A model generated the notes under the pieces. That model ran no database searches. It had not been told where the DNA came from and was given only the letters and a program-made list of their open reading frames with translations. The position numbers and the translations under genes were made by a program. Shown in pieces: positions 1 to 7,319 of a DNA stretch of 64,000 bases; position 1 is the first letter of the stretch, and every line of letters begins with the position of its first letter. The DNA comes from Methylophilus glucosoxydans. Its GTDB lineage: Bacteria > Pseudomonadota > Gammaproteobacteria > Burkholderiales > Methylophilaceae. The stretch spans positions 310,001-374,000 of the forward strand of contig NZ_JBHTJW010000001.1 of NCBI RefSeq assembly GCF_042676145.1, given 5' to 3'.

Positions 1-1790
1 ATGGGCTCAGCCGTCACCGTGCCTTGTACACCGATGACGCCTTTGGCTTCTTTGGGGCATAGGCCGTGGCTAAAACGCAGACAGTGCTTGGTAATCATCA
101 CCGGTACTTCATCTAGCTCTTCATTGGCCTCATAAGCGCTGGCGATGAGTTTGACGCCATGCTTGTGATAAAAGTCGCGTGCTTTCTGGTTATAGACGTT
201 GGCTAAATAACTCAGGCTATCTTGCGGATAAATGGCGGGTGGTTCGGCTGCTGCACGCAATAGTGGACGCTCGTAAGCTAGTGTTCTGATATCGACCAGT
301 TGCTCAACGGCATCACGGCGCAGTTGATTGACTGTGGACGCTGGTAAAAACCAGGGCTGGGTCAGCTCGAGACCTATATCTCTGGCAATAAAATCGGTAT
401 TGCCTAGTTTTGCCAGGTTTTCACGCAAGCTGGTTTCCGCTTTTTCGACATCATTGGCCAATTGTTTTTCTGCACTGCATTGGGAGGTCGCGCTGAAGCC
501 TTGTTCATCGGTGAGTGTTAAGGCAAAGCCATCAGGCGTTTCGTAAAAGGCAGCATCAATCGCAATTTTGCGCGAGGCTGAATCTTTTTCCAGCAAACGC
601 ATAAAGGCATGGTCTCGGTTGCGGTAAAGCTGCGTGTTGTTGCGAATATCCGCTGGCATTTCGTTTGGAAACAGGCGGTAGGTGTATTTATCCAGCGCTT
701 GCACCGTGTTTACGCGCAGGCCAACCAGTTCTTTGTGTACATCAAAAAAGCATACACCGTCACCGTTGTGAAGTTCTATGTCGGTCGCCACATCAATAAA
801 ATCTTTACCCACCTTACGCACTTTACCCAGTTCTTCGCCGGCAAATTTGGGTGTATCAAACGCGCCGATATCGGCCTGGCGGCCATTGGCGAAATAATCG
901 GTGGAACTGCGGTTAAAAGTTTTTTCCGGTTGCGGGGTAAATGTGTAGGTGGCATGTCCGGCGGAAGACTTCGCGTATTCCGGCATTTCTTTCAGAATTT
1001 CATCAAGCAGTTGGCGGTAATGCGCAGTGGCATTTTTTACATATGGCAAGTCTTTGTAGCGGCCCTCAATTTTAAAGCTGCTGACACCGGCGGCGATCAG
1101 GGCGCGTAAGTTGGCGCTCTGATCATTGTCTTTCATCGACAGGTAATGTTTGTTTTTGCCGATAATGCGACCTTTCTGGTCTTCCAGTGTGTAAGGCAAG
1201 CGGCACTCTTGTGAGCATTCCCCACGGTTAGCACTGCGGCCGGTATGCGCGTGGCTGATAAAACACTGGCCACTAAACGCGACGCAAAGTGCGCCGTGAA
1301 TAAAATATTCCAGGTTGGCAGCGGTGGCATCGGCAATTTTCTTCACCGTGGCAATATCCAGTTCGCGTGCCAGTACGATCTGGCTAAAGCCGACTTGATC
1401 CAGAAACTGTGCTTTTTCAACGGTACGGATATCGGTTTGTGTACTGGCATGTAGTTGGATCGGTGGCAAGTCGAGTTCTAGTAAACCCATATCCTGCACG
1501 ATCAGCGCATCGACACCGCTGTCGTATAGCTGATGCACCAACTGGCGAACACCTTCGAGTTCGTTATCATGAAAAATGGTATTTAAGGCGACAAATACCT
1601 CAGCATGAAAGCGATGCGCATGCTGCACTAACCTGGCAATATCCTGAACGGTATTTGGTGCTTTGGCACGCGCGCCAAAGGCCGGGCCACCGATATACAC
1701 GGCATCGGCACCATGGTTAATGGCTTCAATACCGAAATCGGCATTTTTGGCCGGGGCGAGCAGTTCGAGATGTTTGCGGGTTTTTTGCAT
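1..1790 (-). CDS. rlhA: RlhA-like U32 family protein, 23S rRNA C2501 hydroxylation (3' end missing)
   Basis: The gene reads leftward from ATG at 1788-1790 and runs off the left edge, so about 596 codons are visible; E. coli RlhA (YdcP) has about 650, so only the extreme C-terminus is lost. The N-terminus has the U32 signature LELLAPAKNADFGIEAINHG followed by ADAVYIGG. Further on come IHGALCVAFSGQC, GRSANRGECSQECRLPYTL, SFKIEGRYKD, DIGAFDTPKF, LANVYNQKARDFYHKHGV and MITKHCLRFSHGLCPKEAKG, all in the order found in RlhA. The conserved cysteines match those proposed to bind an Fe-S cluster in this group. Known of the family: RlhA is needed to hydroxylate C2501 of 23S rRNA. The full-length match distinguishes it from the shorter paralogue TrhP/YegQ. 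It diverges from bioA, with only 74 bp between the start codons. Confidence 0.9.
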   Translation of the reverse strand, partial: MQKTRKHLELLAPAKNADFGIEAINHGADAVYIGGPAFGARAKAPNTVQDIARLVQHAHRFHAEVFVALNTIFHDNELEGVRQLVHQLYDSGVDALIVQDMGLLELDLPPIQLHASTQTDIRTVEKAQFLDQVGFSQIVLARELDIATVKKIADATAANLEYFIHGALCVAFSGQCFISHAHTGRSANRGECSQECRLPYTLEDQKGRIIGKNKHYLSMKDNDQSANLRALIAAGVSSFKIEGRYKDLPYVKNATAHYRQLLDEILKEMPEYAKSSAGHATYTFTPQPEKTFNRSSTDYFANGRQADIGAFDTPKFAGEELGKVRKVGKDFIDVATDIELHNGDGVCFFDVHKELVGLRVNTVQALDKYTYRLFPNEMPADIRNNTQLYRNRDHAFMRLLEKDSASRKIAIDAAFYETPDGFALTLTDEQGFSATSQCSAEKQLANDVEKAETSLRENLAKLGNTDFIARDIGLELTQPWFLPASTVNQLRRDAVEQLVDIRTLAYERPLLRAAAEPPAIYPQDSLSYLANVYNQKARDFYHKHGVKLIASAYEANEELDEVPVMITKHCLRFSHGLCPKEAKGVIGVQGTVTAEP

Positions 1791-1817
1791 GCAGAGGTAA
1801 GAACTTGATTTAAGACG

Positions 1818-1860
1818 CTATTTTAAACCAAGCATGCTATTTACGCTTGGTTTAAAATAG
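1818..1860. promoter_or_regulatory. Perfect 16-bp inverted repeat between rlhA and bioA; possible BirA-type operator with divergent -10 boxes
   Basis: The arms 1818-1833 (CTATTTTAAACCAAGC) and 1845-1860 are perfect reverse complements around an 11-nt centre. The arms contain TTTAAACC and GGTTTAAA, which resembles the half-sites of BirA (biotin repressor) operators, but the 19-bp gap between them is longer than the usual 14-16. Each arm also holds TAAAAT reading outward, a plausible -10 for each divergent gene. The bioA copy (1853-1858) lies six bases before the bioA ATG, and no Shine-Dalgarno sequence is visible there. The palindrome is seen directly; regulation by BirA is inference. Confidence 0.5.
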
Positions 1861-1864
1861 CACC

Positions 1865-3181
1865 ATGAGTGGAAATCAGGATTTATTGCAGCGTAGCCTG
1901 CGCAGCGTGTGGCATCCATGCACGCAAATGAAACATCATGAACGTTACCCTTTGGTGCCAATTGCACGTGGCGAAGGTGCCTGGTTGTTTGATAGTGAAG
2001 GCAAGGGTTACCTCGACGCCGTCAGCAGTTGGTGGGTCAATTTATTTGGGCATAACCAGCCAGTCATTAAAGAGGCAATCAAAGCCCAGCTTGATCAGTT
2101 AGAGCATGTGATGCTGGCCGGCTTTACGCACGAACCCGTGGTGGCGCTTTCAGAACAGCTGTCGGCATTAACTGGCTTGGGTCACGCCTTTTATGGCTCA
2201 GATGGTGCCAGTGCTACCGAGATTGCACTGAAGATGAGTTTTCATTACTGGCGCAATATCGGGCAACCGGAAAAAACTAAATTCATTAGCTTGCAAAATA
2301 GCTATCACGGCGAAACGCTGGGTGCACTCAGTGTGACCGATGTCGCCATTTTTAAAGACACCTATGCACCCCTGATTTTGCAGTCGGCGCAAATGCCTAG
2401 CCCGGATAGCCGGTTGGCTGAAGCGGGTGAGTCTGCCGAGGCCTACGCCTTACGTTGTGCTGAGGCGCTGGAAGCCTATGTGGCCGAGCATCATGCCACC
2501 CTGGCTGCGTTTATTATCGAGCCTTTGGTACAAGGCGCAGCAGGCATGGCGATGTATCACCCAGTGTATTTGCAACGGGCGCGTGAAGTTTGCAGCCGTT
2601 ACCAGGTGCATTTGATCGCCGATGAAATCGCCGTTGGTTTTGGCCGTACCGGCACCTTGTTTGCCTGTGAGCAGGCAGGTGAAAAAGTGAGTGAGATTGC
2701 AGATTTTATTTGCCTGTCTAAAGGCATCACCGGCGGTTACTTACCTTTGTCCGTGGTGTTGACGACTGATGATGTTTATCAAGCTTTTTATCACGACCAG
2801 ACCGTCAAAGGCTTTTTACACAGCCATAGTTATACCGGTAATCCCCTCGCTTGCAGTGCCGCGCTCGCGACGCTACAGCTGTTTGCGGCTTCGGATGTGC
2901 TGGGGCAAAACCGTGAGACAGCGCAGACTTTGCTGAGCGCCGTTGAGCACTATGATTTTGCCATGCAACATGTGCGCCAGCGCGGCATGATTACGGCTTT
3001 TGAGGTCGTGACGCAAAACCCGCAGTTCGCGCGGGATTGTTATGCCGCGGCCTTAAAGCATGGCCTGCTGTTGCGGCCAATCGGCAACACCGTTTACTGG
3101 ATGCCGCCCTATTGCCTGACGCAATCGGATCAGCAGCATCTGGTGGAAGCTACACGGGCAGCGGTGATGGAGAGCATGTAA
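1865..3181 (+). CDS. bioA: Adenosylmethionine-8-amino-7-oxononanoate aminotransferase
   Basis: This PLP-dependent class III aminotransferase transfers the amino group of S-adenosylmethionine to KAPA, giving DAPA in cytoplasmic biotin synthesis. It has 438 residues, normal for BioA. Visible motifs are WHPCTQM (16-22), the GSDGASATE phosphate-binding loop (111-119), SYHGETLGALS, IADEIAVGFGRTG with the PLP-ring Asp (253), and the Schiff-base lysine K286 in LSKGITGG. The W-H-P-C/F-T-Q-M start separates BioA from other class III enzymes. The other bio genes are not in the window, so bioA is apparently unlinked to them here. The start ATG at 1865 has no evident ribosome binding site and directly follows a large inverted repeat. 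Its stop overlaps the start of dacB (TAATG), which suggests coupled expression. Confidence 0.95.
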   Translation: MSGNQDLLQRSLRSVWHPCTQMKHHERYPLVPIARGEGAWLFDSEGKGYLDAVSSWWVNLFGHNQPVIKEAIKAQLDQLEHVMLAGFTHEPVVALSEQLSALTGLGHAFYGSDGASATEIALKMSFHYWRNIGQPEKTKFISLQNSYHGETLGALSVTDVAIFKDTYAPLILQSAQMPSPDSRLAEAGESAEAYALRCAEALEAYVAEHHATLAAFIIEPLVQGAAGMAMYHPVYLQRAREVCSRYQVHLIADEIAVGFGRTGTLFACEQAGEKVSEIADFICLSKGITGGYLPLSVVLTTDDVYQAFYHDQTVKGFLHSHSYTGNPLACSAALATLQLFAASDVLGQNRETAQTLLSAVEHYDFAMQHVRQRGMITAFEVVTQNPQFARDCYAAALKHGLLLRPIGNTVYWMPPYCLTQSDQQHLVEATRAAVMESM

Positions 3182-4590
3182 TGCGCTGGTGGCTACTGTT
3201 TGCCAGTCTGTGGCCGGCGCTGGCGCAGGCGGCCTTGCCCGCCAGTTTGCAAGACGCACTCGCCAAAGCGCAACTGCCGCTTGAGAGTGTAGCAATTGTT
3301 GTACAGCCGGTGGAAGGCGGGCCGCCTTTGATCAGCCATCATGCGTCCAAAGCCATGAATCCCGCCAGCGTCATGAAGCTGGTCACCACCTATGCTGCGC
3401 TAGAGGCGCTGACGCCTGCCTATCGCTGGAAAACCGAAGTCTATCGCAATGGGCCGCTCAATCAAGGCGTGCTTGAGGGTGATTTGATCATCAAAGGCGC
3501 AGGTGACCCGGCACTCAATGTTGCAGAGTTCTGGCGCTTGTTGCAACAAATACAGCAACAAGGCGTGCGCCAGATCAAAGGCAATCTGCTACTCGATTTA
3601 ACCCTATATGCGCCTGAAGTCAGCCAACGGCCCGTGCTGGATGATGAACCTTGGCGCGCCTACAACGCCAACCCCAGTGCGCTATTGCTCAATGGCCGCA
3701 ATACCAGCTTCCGTTTTTCGGTCAGCAGTCAGGCGAATAAGCCCGCCGTGCTCATCGCGCAAGAATTTGAGTTGCCGAATATCCATATCATCAACACCAT
3801 GCAAGCGCGCAAAGGGGCGTGCAATGACTGGCGCAGTGACTTGCATTACAGCGTCACCCCGCAGACGGATGGGGTCACCGTGGCCTTTAGTGGCACACTG
3901 CCCGAGCAATGTGATGAGCGCTACCTTGAGTTGAGCGTGCTGTCTGATACGCAATATGTGTATGCCACGTTTAAAAAACTGTGGGCGCAATTGGGCGGGC
4001 AGTTTAACGGACAATTGGCACTGGCTCCGGTCACGGATGCGGCGATCCCGCTCACGACCTGGTCATCGCCACCGCTGGATTCGGTGGTGCGCGACATCAA
4101 TAAGTGGAGCAACAATATCATGGCGCGCCAGGTGATGCTGACGATTGCGCAAGACGCCGGGTTTACGCCCGCGGATGAAGCCGGAGCTGCTTTGGCACTC
4201 AAGCAGGTTTTGCGTCAGCGTGGGTTGGTGTTTTATGAACTGGTGCTTGAAAATGGGTCTGGTTTGTCGCGCAATGAGCGTATCAGTGCGGAACATTTGG
4301 CGCAGTTGCTCGTCACAGCCTATCAGCGTCCGGTGATGCCAGTGTTTATGGCTTCTTTGCCCATCTTAGGCATGGATGGCACCACCAAAAAGCGACTGGC
4401 CGATAGCACGAGCAAAGGCATGGCTTATCTCAAAACCGGCTCGCTTGAGGGCGTGAGCAGTCTGGCTGGCTATGTGCAGGATCAGGCGGGCAAACGCTAT
4501 GTGCTGGTGATCGTCGCTAACCATGCGCGGGCATCGGCCGTGCGTGCGGTGCAGGATCTGTTATTAAAACAACTGATAGAAGGTTATTGA
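3181..4590 (+). CDS. dacB: D-alanyl-D-alanine carboxypeptidase/endopeptidase, PBP4 (DacB, peptidase S13)
   Basis: This periplasmic penicillin-binding protein trims or hydrolyses peptidoglycan cross-links. The chosen start at 3181 overlaps the bioA stop and gives a short signal peptide (MRWWLLFASLWPALAQA, then ALPAS). The frame is open further upstream, but that stretch lies inside bioA. The three active-site boxes are present: SVMK (S63-K66), SNN in NKWSNNIMARQ, and KTG in YLKTGSLEGVSSLAG. At 469 residues it is the usual PBP4 length, including the inserted domain between boxes one and two. The TGA stop abuts the first base of an inverted-repeat element, so the last residues (LIEGY) could have been altered by its insertion; I cannot tell without homologues. 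Confidence 0.93.
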   Translation: MRWWLLFASLWPALAQAALPASLQDALAKAQLPLESVAIVVQPVEGGPPLISHHASKAMNPASVMKLVTTYAALEALTPAYRWKTEVYRNGPLNQGVLEGDLIIKGAGDPALNVAEFWRLLQQIQQQGVRQIKGNLLLDLTLYAPEVSQRPVLDDEPWRAYNANPSALLLNGRNTSFRFSVSSQANKPAVLIAQEFELPNIHIINTMQARKGACNDWRSDLHYSVTPQTDGVTVAFSGTLPEQCDERYLELSVLSDTQYVYATFKKLWAQLGGQFNGQLALAPVTDAAIPLTTWSSPPLDSVVRDINKWSNNIMARQVMLTIAQDAGFTPADEAGAALALKQVLRQRGLVFYELVLENGSGLSRNERISAEHLAQLLVTAYQRPVMPVFMASLPILGMDGTTKKRLADSTSKGMAYLKTGSLEGVSSLAGYVQDQAGKRYVLVIVANHARASAVRAVQDLLLKQLIEGY

Positions 4591-4764
4591 ACCCAGATTT
4601 TCCATTAGGCGATTTTCAATCTACTTGAATGCCAACTTGTCCATTTTGCGTCTTTTTTGCGTAAATTTTCGGCCAATAGAATGACTATTACCCTCAAATT
4701 TCCGTAAAAAATCCATCAAACTGTCCTTCGTTGTCATTTCAAGTCCTAATAGAAAATCTGGGTT
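4590..4764. mobile_element. MITE-like palindromic element, about 175 bp, with 20-bp terminal inverted repeats
   Basis: The ends 4590-4609 (AACCCAGATTTTCCATTAGG) and 4745-4764 are inverted copies with 19 of 20 matches. Further in, TTTTTTGCGTAAATTT (near 4652) mirrors AAATTTCCGTAAAAAA (near 4697), and AATAG / CTATT mirror each other at the centre, so most of the element folds back on itself. It encodes no protein. This is the form of a non-autonomous insertion-sequence derivative. I see no clear target-site duplication and no matching transposase in the window, so the parent family is unknown. Confidence 0.65.
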
Positions 4765-4832
4765 GAACAACGCACTAAAGAATTTGTGGATAAAAGCGCG
4801 TAAAATGACGGACGTTTTCTGGGAGCAAATAC

Positions 4833-5297
4833 ATGAAATCTGGAATGAAATTAATCGGTTGCAGCTTGTTGATGCTGTTGACCATGACGGGTTGCCAGGC
4901 GCAATCTAACTCTGCGAATACAAAGGAAGCTACGCAAATGTCTGCCAAGGTGACTGAATTACAAAAAATTGATACGGTGGTAGGCACTGGTCGCGAGGCT
5001 GAAGTTGGTTTTAATGTCACTGTGCATTACACCGGTTGGCTCTATGACGCCAACAAAGCCGATCATAAAGGCCAGAAGTTCGATAGTAGCCTGGATCGCA
5101 ATTCGCCGTTTAACTTTTTTCTTGGTGGTGGCCAAGTGATTGAAGGTTGGGATACGGGGGTGCAGGGCATGAAAGTGGGCGGCAAGCGCACCTTGATTAT
5201 CCCTTCTGAGATGGGCTACGGTGCCCGTGGTGCAGGTGGTGTGATTCCGCCGAATGCGCCGTTGGTGTTTGATGTTGAGTTGCTGGGCGTAAAATAA
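4833..5297 (+). CDS. FKBP-type peptidyl-prolyl cis-trans isomerase, lipoprotein
   Basis: It has 154 residues: an N-terminal lipoprotein signal ending at LTMTGC (C21), a short spacer, then one complete FKBP domain (about 45-154). Characteristic pieces are VHYTGWLYD, KFDSSLDRN, VIEGWDTGVQGMKVGGKR, IPSEMGYG and IPPNAPLVFDVELL, which form the usual proline-binding pocket. It should assist folding of envelope proteins, probably anchored in a membrane facing the periplasm. A GGGAG sequence lies before ATG 4833; an in-frame ATG at 4845 would also leave the signal intact. It has no dimerisation domain of the FkpA/Mip kind, so I give no symbol. It lies just downstream of the MITE-like element, with TAAAAT at 4801-4806 as a possible -10. 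Confidence 0.92.
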   Translation: MKSGMKLIGCSLLMLLTMTGCQAQSNSANTKEATQMSAKVTELQKIDTVVGTGREAEVGFNVTVHYTGWLYDANKADHKGQKFDSSLDRNSPFNFFLGGGQVIEGWDTGVQGMKVGGKRTLIIPSEMGYGARGAGGVIPPNAPLVFDVELLGVK

Positions 5298-5350
5298 ACA
5301 CTAGCCGTATCGTTGACATACGTTTTTATCCTTGTGAAATGAGAGTTTAG

Positions 5351-5776
5351 ATGCAAGTCCAGGTGAAGTGGATAGATGGGGTCAGTTTTGTCGGTGAGTC
5401 TGAAACAGGCCATGCCGTGGTACTCGATGGTGCGCCAGAAAATGGTGGCCGTAATATTGGCATGCGTCCCATGGAGATGCTGCTGATCGGGATGGGCGCA
5501 TGCACTTCATTTGACGTGGTAACGATCCTGAAGAAAGCCCGTCAGCCCATTGTGGATTGTGTCGCGCAGATTCAGGCCGAGCGCGCTGATACGGTGCCCA
5601 AGGTGTTTACCAAAATTCATGTGCATTTTGTGGTGACGGGTGAAGGCCTGAATGCGTCCCAAGTGGAGCGTGCGGTAAAACTGTCTGCCGAAAAATATTG
5701 CTCGGCCAGCATCATGCTGCAAAAAGCCTGCGAGATCACACACGGCTTCGAAATCAAGGCGCCGACCTTTGACTAA
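5351..5776 (+). CDS. OsmC family protein (YhfA-like)
   Basis: The 141-residue protein covers a whole OsmC/Ohr-fold domain. The two family cysteines are visible in GMGACTSFDVV and SAEKYCSASIML, the positions used by thiol peroxidases of this fold. The motif RPMEMLLIGMGAC is typical of the YhfA branch, whose physiological substrate is not established, as distinct from organic-hydroperoxide-specific Ohr or osmotically induced OsmC. It is cytoplasmic, with no signal peptide. It lies 53 bp after the FKBP gene and 48 bp before a VOC gene in the same direction, so the three may be co-transcribed up to the terminator at 6242. Confidence 0.87.
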   Translation: MQVQVKWIDGVSFVGESETGHAVVLDGAPENGGRNIGMRPMEMLLIGMGACTSFDVVTILKKARQPIVDCVAQIQAERADTVPKVFTKIHVHFVVTGEGLNASQVERAVKLSAEKYCSASIMLQKACEITHGFEIKAPTFD

Positions 5777-5824
5777 TCTACGCATGATGACACTGGCTGA
5801 CATAATCAATCAACGGAGCGTGGC

Positions 5825-6232
5825 ATGAGTATTCCAAAAGGCATGATAGGCATTCGTCACGTCGCGCTGTTTATCAAGGAGCTGGAGTCAGCCGTGGATT
5901 TTTACACGCGGGTGGTGGGCATGCAAATCGAGTGGCAGCCCGATCCTGACAATGTGTATTTGACCAATCATGGCGATGTGTTTGCCTTGCACCGCGTCAG
6001 TTATACACCGGACCCGATGCAACGGCTGGATCATATTGGCTTTGTGCTGACAGATGCGCAGTCGGTGGATGACTGGTATGCGCATATGGTGGCGCATGAT
6101 GTGCGCATTACAGAAGCGCCAAAAAGCCATCGGGACGGCTCCCGTGGCTTTTACTGCCTCGACAGTGTCGGCCATTTGCTCGAGTTTATCTATCACCCGC
6201 CCATCGTCCGGCATCTCGCGGCGATTGCGTGA
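5825..6232 (+). CDS. VOC superfamily (glyoxalase/dioxygenase-fold) protein
   Basis: It has 135 residues with paired beta-alpha-beta-beta-beta modules. IRHVALFIKELESAVDFYTRV is the classical first strand-helix with a likely metal-binding His. QRLDHIGFVL begins the second module, and GHLLEFIYHPP carries the C-terminal Glu normally used as a ligand. These residues fit a metal-dependent lyase, dioxygenase or fosfomycin-resistance-type enzyme. The sequence alone does not identify a substrate, and it is not a canonical glyoxalase I. AACGGAGCG precedes the ATG as ribosome binding site. It is last in a run of three small genes and is followed directly by a strong terminator. Confidence 0.85.
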   Translation: MSIPKGMIGIRHVALFIKELESAVDFYTRVVGMQIEWQPDPDNVYLTNHGDVFALHRVSYTPDPMQRLDHIGFVLTDAQSVDDWYAHMVAHDVRITEAPKSHRDGSRGFYCLDSVGHLLEFIYHPPIVRHLAAIA

Positions 6233-6241
6233 CTGGACATT

Positions 6242-6271
6242 AAAAAAGCCTCTAGTGTTAGAGGCTTTTTT
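6242..6271. terminator. Bidirectional intrinsic terminator
   Basis: A 13-bp perfect stem (AAAAAAGCCTCTA / TAGAGGCTTTTTT) with a GTGT loop lies between the converging VOC and DUF2322 genes. A and T tracts on both sides allow it to work in both directions. Confidence 0.93.
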
Positions 6272-6279
6272 GTTTGGCG

Positions 6280-6597
6280 CTACTCGGTAATGAGCTTGAT
6301 ATTGAGCGTCAGCTCTTTATCTAACACATTGAGCAAGCGGTCGATATTGGGATGCTTGCCTGGATGATCTTCCGCATCCTCGGTATGTTCGGCGTATAAG
6401 GCCAATCCCTCTACCGCTGCATCGGTGTTAATTTCACCAAAGACTTTGAACAGATGATGGTAAATCTTGATGGAGCCTTGGGTGCCAGGTTTGTTCTCGA
6501 TGATCCCGGCAGGCTGATTGCTTTCATCATACAGTTCAATGCGTTTGACGTGATCCGCACTGTCCAGCATCAGAAGATTGTCACTAAATTTTTGCAT
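6280..6597 (-). CDS. DUF2322 family protein
   Basis: This is a 105-residue acidic cytoplasmic protein starting at ATG 6597 (MQKFSDNLLML). The frame is open further upstream, but that part lies inside coq7 and is not credible as protein. The motifs ENKPGTQGSIKIYHHL and GLALYAEHTEDA followed by HPGKHPNIDRL match my recollection of DUF2322, a small family of beta- and gammaproteobacteria with no assigned function. It has no transmembrane segment, cysteine pair or known catalytic motif. It follows coq7 by 26 bp and is probably in the same transcript, although nothing in the protein suggests a quinone role. Confidence 0.8.
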   Translation of the reverse strand: MQKFSDNLLMLDSADHVKRIELYDESNQPAGIIENKPGTQGSIKIYHHLFKVFGEINTDAAVEGLALYAEHTEDAEDHPGKHPNIDRLLNVLDKELTLNIKLITE

Positions 6598-6623
6598 GGT
6601 TGACTCTAGGTTACTACAAATCA

Positions 6624-7265
6624 TTACAAGTGATACGCGGTGCGCGTCATCACTTTTGAAGCCAGCCGCATGGCCAGTTTGACTGGCGCTGGCAACCTGG
6701 CGCCGCCCAGTTGCTCTGCGGTATGGGCGTGGTGCTCTTCGTCTTCTTTCATTTGCGCCACAATCGCTTTGGACGCGGTATCGTGAGCCGGGAGCTGTTG
6801 CAGGTGACTTTGCAAATGTGCAGAAACTTGATGTTCTGTTTCCGCCAGAAAGCCCAGATTCCACTTGTCGCCAAGCAGGCCGGCTGTGATACCCATGCCA
6901 AAACTGGCACCGTACCAGAGCGGATTGAGCAGACTCTTGCGCCCCCCCAACTCTTGAATCCGTTGTTCGCACCAGGCAAGATGATCCACCTCTTCACGAG
7001 ACGCTTGTTTAAGCGCCTCTACATTGGCCGGGTCACGTGAAACCAGGGCTTGACCACTGTACAAGGCTTGTGCGCAGACTTCGCCGACATGGTTGATGCG
7101 CATGAGTGCCGCGGCATGTTTGCGTTCGCGGTCACTTAACGTGTCGGGGGTGGTTTCCGCGGGTGGGTAAGGGCGGCTGGAGACTGCCGGGCTGAACACC
7201 GTACGCAAACCCATATCCATGACGGCGATGGCTTTGTCTAGTGTCAGCGGCGGCAAGTTCAGCAT
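6624..7265 (-). CDS. coq7: 2-polyprenyl-3-methyl-6-methoxy-1,4-benzoquinone monooxygenase (Coq7 type)
   Basis: This ferritin-like di-iron enzyme catalyses the C6 (eukaryotic C5) hydroxylation of the ubiquinone precursor. It is 213 residues, the usual size. The di-iron ligand motifs are seen as RINHVGEVCAQALY, SREEVDHLAWCEQRI, ETEHQVSAHL and MKEDEEHHAHTA. A short amphipathic hydrophobic stretch (MRINHVGEV; LWYGASFGMGITAGLLGD) fits interfacial membrane attachment. Coq7 replaces the flavin hydroxylase UbiF in many proteobacteria, so its presence implies ubiquinone-8-type respiration here. It lies downstream of ctpA, separated by a hairpin, and is followed by the DUF2322 gene. Confidence 0.95.
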   Translation of the reverse strand: MLNLPPLTLDKAIAVMDMGLRTVFSPAVSSRPYPPAETTPDTLSDRERKHAAALMRINHVGEVCAQALYSGQALVSRDPANVEALKQASREEVDHLAWCEQRIQELGGRKSLLNPLWYGASFGMGITAGLLGDKWNLGFLAETEHQVSAHLQSHLQQLPAHDTASKAIVAQMKEDEEHHAHTAEQLGGARLPAPVKLAMRLASKVMTRTAYHL

Positions 7266-7283
7266 AGTGGTGTCTCAAGTAAG

Positions 7284-7313
7284 GCCTGTTTACACCTGCG
7301 GGTGTAAACAGGC
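7284..7313 (-). terminator. Hairpin between ctpA and coq7, no T-tract
   Basis: A perfect 13-bp stem (7284-7296 / 7301-7313) with a 4-nt loop lies just past the ctpA stop and before the coq7 start. No T-run follows on either strand. It could be a Rho-type 3' end, an mRNA-stabilising hairpin or a processing site rather than a normal intrinsic terminator. Confidence 0.5.
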
Positions 7314-7319
7314 AGAACA

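Noticed and set aside
609..1109. Open frame of 166 codons on the plus strand inside the first gene
   Set aside because: The minus strand encodes a continuous RlhA-like protein across it; the plus-strand translation has no family resemblance and odd composition.
6597..6972. Long N-terminal extension of the DUF2322 frame
   Set aside because: It lies wholly inside coq7 in another frame, and the conserved protein starts at ATG 6597 (MQKFSDN).
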